DNA from: CAYWGR01 sp964458015
GTDB taxonomy: Bacteria; Planctomycetota; Planctomycetia; Pirellulales; Thermoguttaceae
DNA: 26,291 nt
Assembly: GCA_964458015.1 (NCBI GenBank)
Contig: CAYWGR010000070.1
Span: forward strand, 1 to 26,291
Reading direction: 5' to 3'
The stretch's first letter is position 1. Each line of letters opens with the position of its first letter. The notes beneath the pieces are model-generated. The model ran no database searches. It was not told the origin of the DNA and saw only the letters and a list, made by a program, of their open reading frames with translations. Positions 13,113 to 20,364 of this stretch are shown in pieces. Both the position numbers and the translations under genes were made by a program.

Positions 13113-15659
13113 TTACTCATACTGCAAGGCGATGAGCAGCTTCAGCCGGGAGGCGCGTTCGGCGGGCAGCCAAGCCGCCAGCAGAATCACCACCATGCCG
13201 ATGCCGAAGCAAATCGCCAACAGCGACGGATGCAAAGCGAACGTCGGGGCGTGCCCCATCAGTGGCACGGAACTGAGGTTCATCACATAAGCGCCGATCA
13301 TGCCGCCGACCGTGCCCGTGAGGAGCCCGATCATGCCAACAATGATGGCCTGGGCGAAAATCGTCTTGCGCACCTGCCAGCGGGTCATTGCGACGACGCG
13401 CAGCAAGGCTAGCTCGCGGGTTTGTTCGAGCACGTTCATCGTCAGTGTGTTGGCGACGGCAAACGCACCGACGACGAGGCCTAGGACCAATAGCCCCCAA
13501 AGGCCGGCGATCAATCCCTTGGTAAGCTCATCGACGTTCCTGCGCACATCAGCGAACGATTGGACCATCAGGCCGTTCGCCTCGCAGACTTCTTTGAGCT
13601 TGGCATGAACCGCTTCTTGCTTGCTGGGGTCAGTGGTGATCGAGAATTTATCGACGCCCTCGATGTTCAGCAGCTTCCGGGCGGTTTCGCCTTCCATGTA
13701 AATCACCATACCGCCGACATAATACGCCGTGGCCGTGGCAGCCACGCGAATATCCTTGGGGCCTTCGCGCGTGTCGAGCGTTACCATATCGCCCACTTTT
13801 ACGCCGATACGGTGCGCCAAAACCGTGCCTAGCACCACTTCGCCCTTGGCCAGATTATCGCGAATCTTAGTGGTATCGCCCGCCTTGATATCCAACGGCA
13901 GAGTACCCGTACCGGTGTAATCGCGGACGCAGATCACAACCTGTTGCTTGCCTCCCTCAGGACCATTGAGCCGAACCGCGCCGCTTAAGAATCGCAGCGA
14001 GCTGACATCGGTAACGCCGTCGATCGTGCGAAGTTCATCCACCATCGATTCCGGCATTTTTGCCGACATACCCGTTGCGGTGTCTTGTTTCATGGCGCCG
14101 ACCAGGAAATCGGCCTTGAGGGTCTTCTCCATCCACGTATGAATGTCTTGAACGGTATCCAGAATGTTGGTGCCCAGGCTAACGGCCGTGCTGACGGCCA
14201 CGTAAAGAATGCCGACCGTAAGGGTCGTGCGAACGCGGCGGCGCAGCACCTGTCGATTGGCAATGCGGCCCTCGGTCCCCAATATCGGATACAAAACGAG
14301 TGACACCGCCCAGGCCAACAATCCCAAGATCATCGGCAACAGCAGCAAAAAGGCGGCCGTGAACAACATCCCCAGAACGATCATCATCTGCGGCGGGAGA
14401 TAGCCGGCGATGCATGCCGCTATCAGAGATCCCATGACCAGGAAAACCGTCACGGCGAAGCAGGCGTATTTCAATGAGATGCGAGTGCGTCCTTGAGCGG
14501 CGACAAATCGCATGCCTTCCAACGGCGACACCTTGCCTGCAATCCAGGCCGGCACAAACATCGCCAGAAGCGAAATGCCCGGGCCCAAAAAGGCGACGAG
14601 AATGAACGGTTCGGGAGTGATTTGCAGCGCAGGCATGGGCGTATTGTAGATTTTGCTCATCGACTGCGCGAGCAAATAAGCGCCGCCTAGTCCGGCGGCC
14701 GCGCCGAGCACCGTGCCGACCACACCCATCACGATGCCTTCCGTGAGCAAGACTCGCATCAATTGGCTGCGTGTTGCACCGATCGCCCGCAGCACGGCCA
14801 ACTGTCGCCGCCGCTCGCCTACGTTCATCAAAAACGTGTTCAGGATCGTGAAAAACGCCAGTGCCAAAATCATCACATGCGAGAAATTGAGTCCCTGACG
14901 CACTTTCTCGATCATCTCTTTAGAGAGTTGCGACCGCTCCATCGGAGAGCGAACCGTCAGGCCGGCAGGCAAGCGGGAACGAATGGTTTCCGTCATGGCC
15001 TTTTCGTCGGCGCCTTCGGCCAGCACCACGCTGATCGTGTTGATATTTCCGACCTTGGAGAACAGGTATTCGGCCGTCTTCAGGGGCATGAAGATCGTGC
15101 TGCCTTGCTTGAAACTTGCCGCGCCGCGCGGCGAGAGCAATCCGACGATCTTAAAGGTTTTCATGCTGCCCGAAAGCCCGCCGCGCGTCGAACCGAGCTT
15201 TACTTCATCGCCGACATGCACGCCCAATCCGCGGGCAAAGCCGACTTCGAGCATGGCTTCGTATTTTTCCTTGAAGAATTCGCCTTCGGCCAATTCATAG
15301 TCGCGCACGGCGGCATCACGCACCGGATCGATGCCCATGGCCAACATGCCCATGCGGCTGCCTTGGAAACGCAAGGAGGAAAGTTTCTGGACGCTTGGAA
15401 CGGCGGCCTTTACGCCGGGGATCTTCTCGATATCCGCCGTTACAGACTCCTCGAAGAAACCGTCGCCCGCCGTGACGATCTCAAGTCCCGTGCGTCCGGC
15501 CACGGCCGCATACATGTCCTTGCTGGCTTGATGCGTGGTGGCCGTGCCCACCGTAACCGCGATAACGGCGGCGACGCCGATGACGATGCTCAACAACGTC
15601 AGCGTAGCGCGGCCCGGACGATTCTTCAGTTCCCGAAACGTGAATTTCCAGAGGATCAT
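13113..15659 (-). CDS. FtsX/MacB-type ABC transporter permease (double FtsX domain)
   Basis: 848 residues, ATG 15659. First membrane helix at about 18-40 with the typical 'LKNRPGRATLTLLSIVIGVAAVIAV' start, then a MacB-type periplasmic domain (45-245). The first FtsX domain runs about 258-385 ('NTFLMNVGERRRQLAVLRAIGATRSQL'). Three more helices (about 398-497) are followed by a second periplasmic domain (500-710, 'PKDIRVAATATAYYVGG') and a second FtsX domain (715-846, 'MNVLEQTRELALLRVVAMTRWQV'). This duplicated layout is that of LolC/MacB-related exporters, which release lipoproteins or export peptides and envelope components by mechanotransmission. The ATPase is encoded upstream on the same strand, 145 bp away. 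Substrate is unknown; lipoprotein release fits the many lipoproteins in planctomycetes but is inference. Confidence 0.92.
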   Translation of the reverse strand: MILWKFTFRELKNRPGRATLTLLSIVIGVAAVIAVTVGTATTHQASKDMYAAVAGRTGLEIVTAGDGFFEESVTADIEKIPGVKAAVPSVQKLSSLRFQGSRMGMLAMGIDPVRDAAVRDYELAEGEFFKEKYEAMLEVGFARGLGVHVGDEVKLGSTRGGLSGSMKTFKIVGLLSPRGAASFKQGSTIFMPLKTAEYLFSKVGNINTISVVLAEGADEKAMTETIRSRLPAGLTVRSPMERSQLSKEMIEKVRQGLNFSHVMILALAFFTILNTFLMNVGERRRQLAVLRAIGATRSQLMRVLLTEGIVMGVVGTVLGAAAGLGGAYLLAQSMSKIYNTPMPALQITPEPFILVAFLGPGISLLAMFVPAWIAGKVSPLEGMRFVAAQGRTRISLKYACFAVTVFLVMGSLIAACIAGYLPPQMMIVLGMLFTAAFLLLLPMILGLLAWAVSLVLYPILGTEGRIANRQVLRRRVRTTLTVGILYVAVSTAVSLGTNILDTVQDIHTWMEKTLKADFLVGAMKQDTATGMSAKMPESMVDELRTIDGVTDVSSLRFLSGAVRLNGPEGGKQQVVICVRDYTGTGTLPLDIKAGDTTKIRDNLAKGEVVLGTVLAHRIGVKVGDMVTLDTREGPKDIRVAATATAYYVGGMVIYMEGETARKLLNIEGVDKFSITTDPSKQEAVHAKLKEVCEANGLMVQSFADVRRNVDELTKGLIAGLWGLLVLGLVVGAFAVANTLTMNVLEQTRELALLRVVAMTRWQVRKTIFAQAIIVGMIGLLTGTVGGMIGAYVMNLSSVPLMGHAPTFALHPSLLAICFGIGMVVILLAAWLPAERASRLKLLIALQYE

Positions 15660-15804
15660 GCGAGTGTTCCGTTGCGGTCATCCGACCGTTTAGCAGCCGA
15701 TCTAATGCGTCGATCCGTCGTTTAGTGCTTAGATATCGATGTTGTGCGATAATCGCCGAGAGCACCGTGGGCTATCTTGCCCGTGCTTCCCTTTCGCCTG
15801 GCGA

Positions 15805-16554
15805 TCAACCGGTTCCCTTGAACAAGCAATTGCGGAGCGGCAGGGGGTGCGTCTGCGAAGCAAGGGCATCCACCTCGCCGTCGGCCTCCACCAATCCATC
15901 ACGCAATCGCACGAGTCGGTCGGCCTGGGCCGCCACACTTGAATCATGCGTCACCATCACGATGGTTTGATCTTCCTGCGTGGCCAACCGCCGAAGCAGC
16001 GCCGTTACCTGCCGGCCATTGGCGCTATCCAAGTTGCCGGTCGGCTCGTCGGCCAGCAACAAGGCCGGCCGCATCACCAGGGCGCGAGCAATGGCCACTC
16101 GCTGCTGCTCGCCGCCCGACATCGCGCTGGGAATATGATCGCGGCGATGCGAGATGCTCACGAGTTTCAATGCCTCGATGGCGCGTTTCTTCGCTTCCGA
16201 CGAAGAAGTTCCGCCTAATTCCAAGGGCAAGGCGACGTTTTCCTCGGCCGTAAAGGCCGGCAAGAGATTGAACGATTGGAAAATAAAACCCATGCGCTCG
16301 CGACGCATGATGGTGCGCTGATCGTCGTTCATCGTGGCCAGATCGATGCCTTCCAAAAGCACCTGACCGCTGCTGGGCGTTTCAACGCCGCCGAGGATGT
16401 GCAACAACGTGCTTTTTCCCGAACCTGAAGGCCCCATGATGGCGAGTAATTCGCCTTTGCGAACCTGGAGATCGACTCCACGCAACGCATGAACGCACAC
16501 CTCGCCCTCGGCGCCGTAGTTCTTTCGCAGGCCGCGGGTTTCGAGTACGTACAT
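15805..16554 (-). CDS. LolD/MacB-type ABC transporter ATPase
   Basis: 249 residues from ATG 16554, chosen because 'MYVLETRGLRKNYG' is where this family normally begins. The frame stays open 74 codons further upstream, but that part (Arg/Ser-rich) looks unrelated. The ribosome site is weak (AAGAAA). All ATPase motifs are intact: Walker A 'GPSGSGKST' (41-49), Q-loop Gln93, signature 'SGGEQQR' (146-152), Walker B 'LLLADEP' with Glu170, and switch His203 ('VTHD'). 'FNLLPAFTAEENVALPLEL' is the typical MacB/LolD region. The C-terminal tail of about 20 residues ('HPLPLRNCLFKGTG') is longer than usual. It should power the FtsX-type permease encoded next on the same strand. Confidence 0.93.
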   Translation of the reverse strand: MYVLETRGLRKNYGAEGEVCVHALRGVDLQVRKGELLAIMGPSGSGKSTLLHILGGVETPSSGQVLLEGIDLATMNDDQRTIMRRERMGFIFQSFNLLPAFTAEENVALPLELGGTSSSEAKKRAIEALKLVSISHRRDHIPSAMSGGEQQRVAIARALVMRPALLLADEPTGNLDSANGRQVTALLRRLATQEDQTIVMVTHDSSVAAQADRLVRLRDGLVEADGEVDALASQTHPLPLRNCLFKGTG

Positions 16555-17240
16555 AGGCAGTTTCTTTGCACTTGCGGCAGGGTGACAGCGTCCTTGCGGC
16601 TCCATCTTCGTCTGCCGTCGGGGAGTTGTAGCGAAGGCTTCCTTGGCCTCTTCAACAAAACTTCGGGAACAGGGCGCATCGGCGGGCCACGAATGCCATT
16701 TCGCGTGGCGGATCGCCGTTATATTTTCTTTATCCATCATACTGTTGCTGCGACTTCCCGGCAAGCCGCCCTTCATACGGGGGATGGGTGAGTGACGTTT
16801 ATAATTGCTATAGCGATTCCGACCGCAATGTCGTGCGGATTAGTCCTATGGTTAGTGTCGGTTGTATTGATGGTAAAAGTAGAGACTCCCAACCCTGATT
16901 CTTGAGTGTTGGCAATCTATTCCGACAGCGTGGTTTATGCGGGCAATGGAACCATGCGAAAAAAGAGAATCCGGCCACTTTTCACTCATGGATTGCGACC
17001 ATCGGTTGGTCTGTTCCGGAATCAGACGCAGCATCGCCGTAGCCTGCGAAGTTCCTACGTCCGACCAAGAGTGCGCATCACGGCCGGGCGGATGCAAACT
17101 TCCTGGCCGTTATGCTTGGAAATTTCAGTTTTTGCGTTTTATCCGACAAAAACAGCTTTAGACATCGACTCGATCTGCCGATGAAATCAATGATAGACCT
17201 GCCGGGAGGGGCGGGACACTTGATGTTCCGTTTCAGGATT
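16555..17240. other. Long intergenic region without a convincing gene
   Basis: About 690 bp lie between the ABC ATPase start and the hairpin before the TPR gene; both flanking genes are on the - strand. The frames open here (for example + strand 16906-17184, - strand 16852-17097) give Arg/Ser/His-rich proteins with no recognisable domain or good ribosome site. Part (16555-16776) is an open extension of the ATPase frame. AT-rich stretches near 16797-16812 could hold a - strand promoter for the ATPase. I see no tRNA or known riboswitch. It could be a leader, a decayed gene, or a non-coding RNA ending at the + strand hairpin at 17241. Confidence 0.4.
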
Positions 17241-17285
17241 AAGATCATGGCAACGATGGACCGCTTGCCATGATCTTTATTTTTT
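17241..17285 (+). terminator. Strong + strand terminator-like hairpin
   Basis: Perfect 13-bp stem AAGATCATGGCAA (17241-17253) / TTGCCATGATCTT (17265-17277), an 11-nt loop, then TAT5 with a T6 run at 17280-17285 on the + strand. The T-run is also the Lys-Lys end of the - strand TPR gene, whose stop codon overlaps the stem. It may serve as a transcript end for that gene too, but its polarity points to a + strand RNA arriving from 16555-17240. Confidence 0.62.
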
Positions 17286-18620
17286 AAGCTGCTCCATCAG
17301 CGCCTGAGCCTCTTGCCGCATGGCAAAGGGACCTGTGCTCTTAAGAGCGCTTTCCAGCCATTGTTTGGCTTGCGCCTCACGTCCGCGATCCACCGAGAGC
17401 CGGGCGATGTAGTAGAACGTATCGGCATTCATCGCTCCGCTGTTGACCGCTGCCTGAAGCGCCCTTTCCGCATCGTCTAAACGCCCCATCTTGTAGAGAA
17501 CCCAGCCATACGTCGAAGCAGCCTCGGCAACCTTCGGGAACTGCTGCACGTTGTTCTCGGCATACTCCAACGCACGACGTTTCTTCGCTTCATCTTTCTG
17601 CTCGATCAGCGCCAATGCCAAGTTGTTGCTGGCGGCAAAGTTACGAGGCGACTGCAAATGGGCGGCTTCAAAATAGCGCTCGGCCGCCGGATAGTCTTTC
17701 TGGAACAACGCAATCACGCCGCGCAGCACCTTCGCATCGAGCGATTTGGGATCGATCTGCATCGCCGCGGTCGCTTGGGTCTGCGCTTCGTCGAGTTGTC
17801 CTGTTTCCAAGGCCCATTGTCCGGCCACTAAATGCGTTTTCAGGTCTTTCGGAGCGGCAGCCAAGGCCTTGGCCATCCATTTTTTCGCATTCTCTCGATC
17901 GCCGGCCTGTTCGTAGAATTGCGCCAAAATCGCCTCGGGCGTCAACACGTCCGGATCGGCCTTGGCGGCTTCCTTCAACTTTTCCAAAGCTCCCTGGGCG
18001 TTTTTCTGTTGGAACAAGCATCGGGCAAGTCGCTGCATGGCCACCGAACTCTTCGGATCAAATTTCAGCCATGCTTCCAGTTTCTTTTGTGCTCCGGCCC
18101 AATCTTGCCGGGCCTCTGAAACCGCCGCCTCGCCGCCAAGGATGCGTGGCTGAAGCATCTCTTTGCGTTTCGCGCTCTTCGAGAGCTTGGCGACTAAACT
18201 GCCCGCTTTCTGATATAAAAGATCGGCTTCGGTTACACGTCGTTCGCGCAATGCAATGTCGCCCATGATGGCATAGGCCTCGGGATCGTCGGGCGACTCG
18301 GTCGTCGCTTGTTCTAAAGCATTGCGCACGCCTTGAGGGATATTGGCCTGCGAAAACAGTTGGGCCATGATGACCTGTGCCGGCGGCAGATCGGCATTTT
18401 TCTTCACCGCTTCCTTCAGCAGCTTCAACGCGCCGTCGAAATCACGCTGCTTGAATTTTGCCACTGCGTCGGTTACTTCCTGCGATTGATTCGTCGCGGG
18501 CGATGAACCTGCGACATCTCCGCCCGGAATCGGCTCTGCCGCGGATCGTGAGACCGCTCCCGCTAGACACAGCGCGAAAACAAAACCCGATACCCCAATG
18601 CAAGTAACGAATGATTTCAT
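17277..18620 (-). CDS. Exported TPR-repeat protein
   Basis: 447 residues from ATG 18620; a 30-codon upstream extension is rejected because the signal peptide starts here (MKSFVTCIGVSGFVFALCLA, cut near SAA-EP). GGGAGGA lies about a dozen bases before the ATG, slightly far. From about residue 60 to the end the protein is a run of helix pairs with TPR spacing: 'FKQRDFDGALKLLKEAVKKNADLPPA', 'ALRERRVTEADLLYQKAG', 'AWLKFDPKSSVAMQRLARCLFQQKNAQGALEKLKEAAKADP', 'ALETGQLDEAQTQATAAMQIDPKSLDA', 'GWVLYKMGRLDDAERALQAAVNSG'. I count roughly nine to ten units. Such periplasmic TPR proteins scaffold envelope complexes; no enzyme domain is visible. It is transcribed divergently from the Lys-rich exported protein gene, across the assembly gap. 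Confidence 0.9.
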   Translation of the reverse strand: MKSFVTCIGVSGFVFALCLAGAVSRSAAEPIPGGDVAGSSPATNQSQEVTDAVAKFKQRDFDGALKLLKEAVKKNADLPPAQVIMAQLFSQANIPQGVRNALEQATTESPDDPEAYAIMGDIALRERRVTEADLLYQKAGSLVAKLSKSAKRKEMLQPRILGGEAAVSEARQDWAGAQKKLEAWLKFDPKSSVAMQRLARCLFQQKNAQGALEKLKEAAKADPDVLTPEAILAQFYEQAGDRENAKKWMAKALAAAPKDLKTHLVAGQWALETGQLDEAQTQATAAMQIDPKSLDAKVLRGVIALFQKDYPAAERYFEAAHLQSPRNFAASNNLALALIEQKDEAKKRRALEYAENNVQQFPKVAEAASTYGWVLYKMGRLDDAERALQAAVNSGAMNADTFYYIARLSVDRGREAQAKQWLESALKSTGPFAMRQEAQALMEQLKK

Positions 18621-18749
18621 GGTAACCCGTTTTCCTCCCTCGACGAGAAAAGGTAAAGACGCCGCAAGATCCATCAAGTGTAGCCTACGGTAAGGGGTCA
18701 TGCCTAGCACCGAATACCTGAAATCCTACCAGCATTACACACCCCCCCA

Positions 18750-18777
18750 TTGATGTAGCCCTAAGGAATTGTATAAT
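18750..18777 (+). promoter_or_regulatory. Sigma70-like promoter of the Lys-rich exported protein gene
   Basis: TTGATG (18750-18755), 16-bp spacer, TATAAT (18772-18777), close to the housekeeping consensus. The start would be near 18784, and the leader crosses the Ns at 18818-18827 before the ATG at 18851. The decamer TATAATCGAA is the same as before the GH127 gene. Confidence 0.65.
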
Positions 18778-18817
18778 CGAATGGTATTGTGCATCGTTTT
18801 GCAGGACTGATCCTTAA

Positions 18818-18827
18818 NNNNNNNNNN
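18818..18827. other. Assembly gap (ten Ns)
   Basis: Ten Ns flanked on both sides by ATCCTTAA (18810-18817 and 18828-18835). Identical flanks suggest the contigs may in fact overlap, or that a repeat was collapsed here. The gap is in the leader of the gene at 18851 and in the region upstream of the - strand TPR gene. Confidence 0.95.
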
Positions 18828-18850
18828 ATCCTTAAAAAAGGAGATTTCTA

Positions 18851-19294
18851 ATGGTGCGATCTTTAGCGAGCCGTGTCGTCTTTGTGGGCATATTGTTTTT
18901 CGGAGTGGCAGCCACAGCTTGCCATCAACCCGCGTATGGCGCCGATGCCGATCCTGCCAAAAAAGAGGCGAAGAAGTCACATCGCCTTCCGCCTTATTAC
19001 AAGGATGTCGTTACCCAGGAGCAGCGCGACAAAATCTACAAGATTCAAGATGATTTCAAACCAAAGATCGACGCTCTTGAGGCACAGCTAAAAAAAGCAA
19101 AAAAAGAGCAAACCGACAAGATCGAGGCACTCTTAACGCCGGAACAGAAGAAGAAAATTGAAGCGGCGGAAGCCAAAGCCAAGGAAGAGCAGGCCAAAAA
19201 GAAAGCCGACAAGAAGAAGGCTGAGAAAAAAGACGCGGCCAAGGCCGATGCAGCCGCTGTTGTACCGCCCGCAAAGGGCAAACCCGCCAAATAA
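18851..19294 (+). CDS. Exported Lys/Ala-rich coiled-coil protein with LTxxQ-like motif
   Basis: 147 residues. ATG 18851 is preceded by AAGGAGA. The N-terminus is a signal peptide ('VVFVGILFFGVAATA'; cut near YGA-DA), with a possible but imperfect lipobox at ATAC. Residues 45-95 hold 'VTQEQRDKIYKIQDDFKPKIDALEAQLKKAKKEQTDKIEALLTPEQKKKI', a helix resembling Spy/CpxP-type LTxxQ chaperone proteins in spacing ('LLTPEQKKKI'). The rest is a highly charged Lys/Ala/Glu repeat-like coil ending Pro-Ala-Lys. The planctomycete-type 'PPYYKDVVTQEQR' start is seen often in small exported proteins of unknown role. Extracytoplasmic stress chaperone is a guess. A good promoter and terminator frame the gene, so it is a single-gene unit. 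Confidence 0.82.
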   Translation: MVRSLASRVVFVGILFFGVAATACHQPAYGADADPAKKEAKKSHRLPPYYKDVVTQEQRDKIYKIQDDFKPKIDALEAQLKKAKKEQTDKIEALLTPEQKKKIEAAEAKAKEEQAKKKADKKKAEKKDAAKADAAAVVPPAKGKPAK

Positions 19295-19328
19295 AGGGCC
19301 GCGAAAATCGCTACGATTCAATCTCGAA

Positions 19329-19373
19329 GACGCCATGTTCATGCCAGCCGTGGACATGGCGTCGAGCGTTTTT
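19329..19373 (+). terminator. Intrinsic terminator of the Lys-rich protein gene
   Basis: Perfect 10-bp stem GACGCCATGT (19329-19338) / ACATGGCGTC (19354-19363), 15-nt loop, then GAGCG and T5 (19369-19373). It lies 34 bp after the stop and before the convergent DUF2582 gene. Confidence 0.82.
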
Positions 19374-19402
19374 CTAGCCTTGCAGGAACTGTTTGGAGAG
19401 CA

Positions 19403-19636
19403 TTAGTCGCCTTGCTCATTCAGCGAAACCACGCGATTGCGCCCTTCCTCGTGGATGTTGACCTTGCCTTCACGCGCAAGCCATCCAAGAGCCTGCATCA
19501 CCGTATCCCGAGGCCCCCCGACCGCCTTGACCAGTTTCGCCATGGTCAAAGGACCTTTTTCCGAGAGTACCTTCCAAATTACTCCGGCAGTTTCACCAAT
19601 GTGCGCAATACAGGAAACCGGCGTAGCTGTTGCCAT
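19403..19636 (-). CDS. DUF2582-like winged helix-turn-helix protein
   Basis: 77 residues. ATG 19636 is preceded by GAGGTGG on the - strand. 'IGETAGVIWKVLSEKGPLTMAKLVKAVGGPRDTVMQALGWLAREGKVNIHEEGRNRVVSL' matches the DUF2582 winged-helix family (PF10771): the 'IGetAG.iw..L...g' first helix, a recognition helix with 'ALGWLAREGK', then the wing. Members are small cytoplasmic proteins thought to bind DNA; targets are not known. The fold covers almost the entire protein, so it probably works as a dimer or with a partner. A terminator lies between it and the convergent upstream gene. Confidence 0.9.
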   Translation of the reverse strand: MATATPVSCIAHIGETAGVIWKVLSEKGPLTMAKLVKAVGGPRDTVMQALGWLAREGKVNIHEEGRNRVVSLNEQGD

Positions 19637-19751
19637 TGAACCACCTCGTTTTACAGGGTATCTGACTTAACAAGGGCAATAAGAAGGAATGCGCCGATTA
19701 TAGCGATGCCTTCGGGAAAGTATAGGTCGTATATGCACTTTGGAGAAGCCA

Positions 19752-20204
19752 CTAATCCTCGGCTTCGTTTTCACTTTCCAGTCCACTTAAGAGGCTTAAA
19801 GTCATGGCTTTGAAAACCAGCTTGATACGCTCATACTCGGTGTCTTCCGCTTGACAATAGATCGTATAGACAGCATGGGCAAGCCGGAAGCTGCGAACCT
19901 GGGCGGTATTGGTCAAATCAAGGCAATAGAATGCCAAATCATGGCCCGCCAATACATGGCCCGCCATGACCTCTTCGACATCTTCGATTTCGAGGCTGTC
20001 GTACTCCTTTTTTAGAGTCGCCACGACGGTGCCTGCTAGTTTTTTCGGATCGGCCGATGCGGAATGGATGGCTACGGTCCAAAAGGCCCCCTGGGGGCTA
20101 TAGACCGTCACCGATTTCCGGCCCAACAGGGCATCCGAATCATCGAGAGTCCAGTTATCGGGATACTGGAAGCAAATTCCCAAGCTGTGAAAGTGTGCAG
20201 GCAT
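19752..20204 (-). CDS. Hypothetical protein, possible DcrB/PsbP-like fold
   Basis: 150 residues, not recognised with certainty. ATG 20204 lacks a clear ribosome site. No signal peptide or membrane helix. The start 'FHSLGICFQYPDNWTLDD' resembles DcrB/PsbP-type domains ('..f.yP..W....'), and the following strands ('SVTVYSPQGAFWTVAIH'), a helix ('PKKLAGTVVATLKKEYDSLEIE'), and 'VRSFRLAHAVYTIYCQAEDTEYER' fit the same alpha-beta layout, ending in a helix with 'FKAMTLSLL'. The tail is acidic. Codon use is normal for the window, so a real gene is likely. It could be a small binding or assembly protein; no function should be assigned. It is divergent from the TPR lipoprotein gene. Confidence 0.72.
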   Translation of the reverse strand: MPAHFHSLGICFQYPDNWTLDDSDALLGRKSVTVYSPQGAFWTVAIHSASADPKKLAGTVVATLKKEYDSLEIEDVEEVMAGHVLAGHDLAFYCLDLTNTAQVRSFRLAHAVYTIYCQAEDTEYERIKLVFKAMTLSLLSGLESENEAED

Positions 20205-20265
20205 GATCGTATTCTACCAAGTGCTTAGGACATCGGAAAAGGCCCAGGATCACCCCCCTAAAAGG

Positions 20266-20279
20266 GATTTGTGCAAATC
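20266..20279. promoter_or_regulatory. Palindrome between divergent genes
   Basis: GATTTG TG CAAATC is a perfect 6-bp-arm palindrome in the 160-bp space between the divergent starts at 20204 and 20365. Its position suits a repressor or activator site serving both genes. No matching site is seen elsewhere in the window, so the role is a guess. Confidence 0.35.
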
Positions 20280-20364
20280 GGGATGGTGGCATTTTGGTGC
20301 TTTTGTTAGTGTGCGAGGTTGGTCTCCGGCGCTGCGCGGAGAAATCAGCCTCGGAATCGCTCGA

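Noticed and set aside
14763..15725. 320-codon + strand frame opposite the FtsX-type permease
   Set aside because: Arg/His/Asp-rich translation with no family resemblance; lies entirely antisense to a well-supported gene.
16906..17184. 92-codon + strand frame in the large intergenic region
   Set aside because: No convincing ribosome site, basic and Ser-rich composition, no domain. Mentioned only as part of the unexplained region.
20323..20342. TCTCCG/CGGAGA hairpin before the TPR lipoprotein start
   Set aside because: Short, no T-run, no link to start or promoter; likely incidental in GC-rich sequence.
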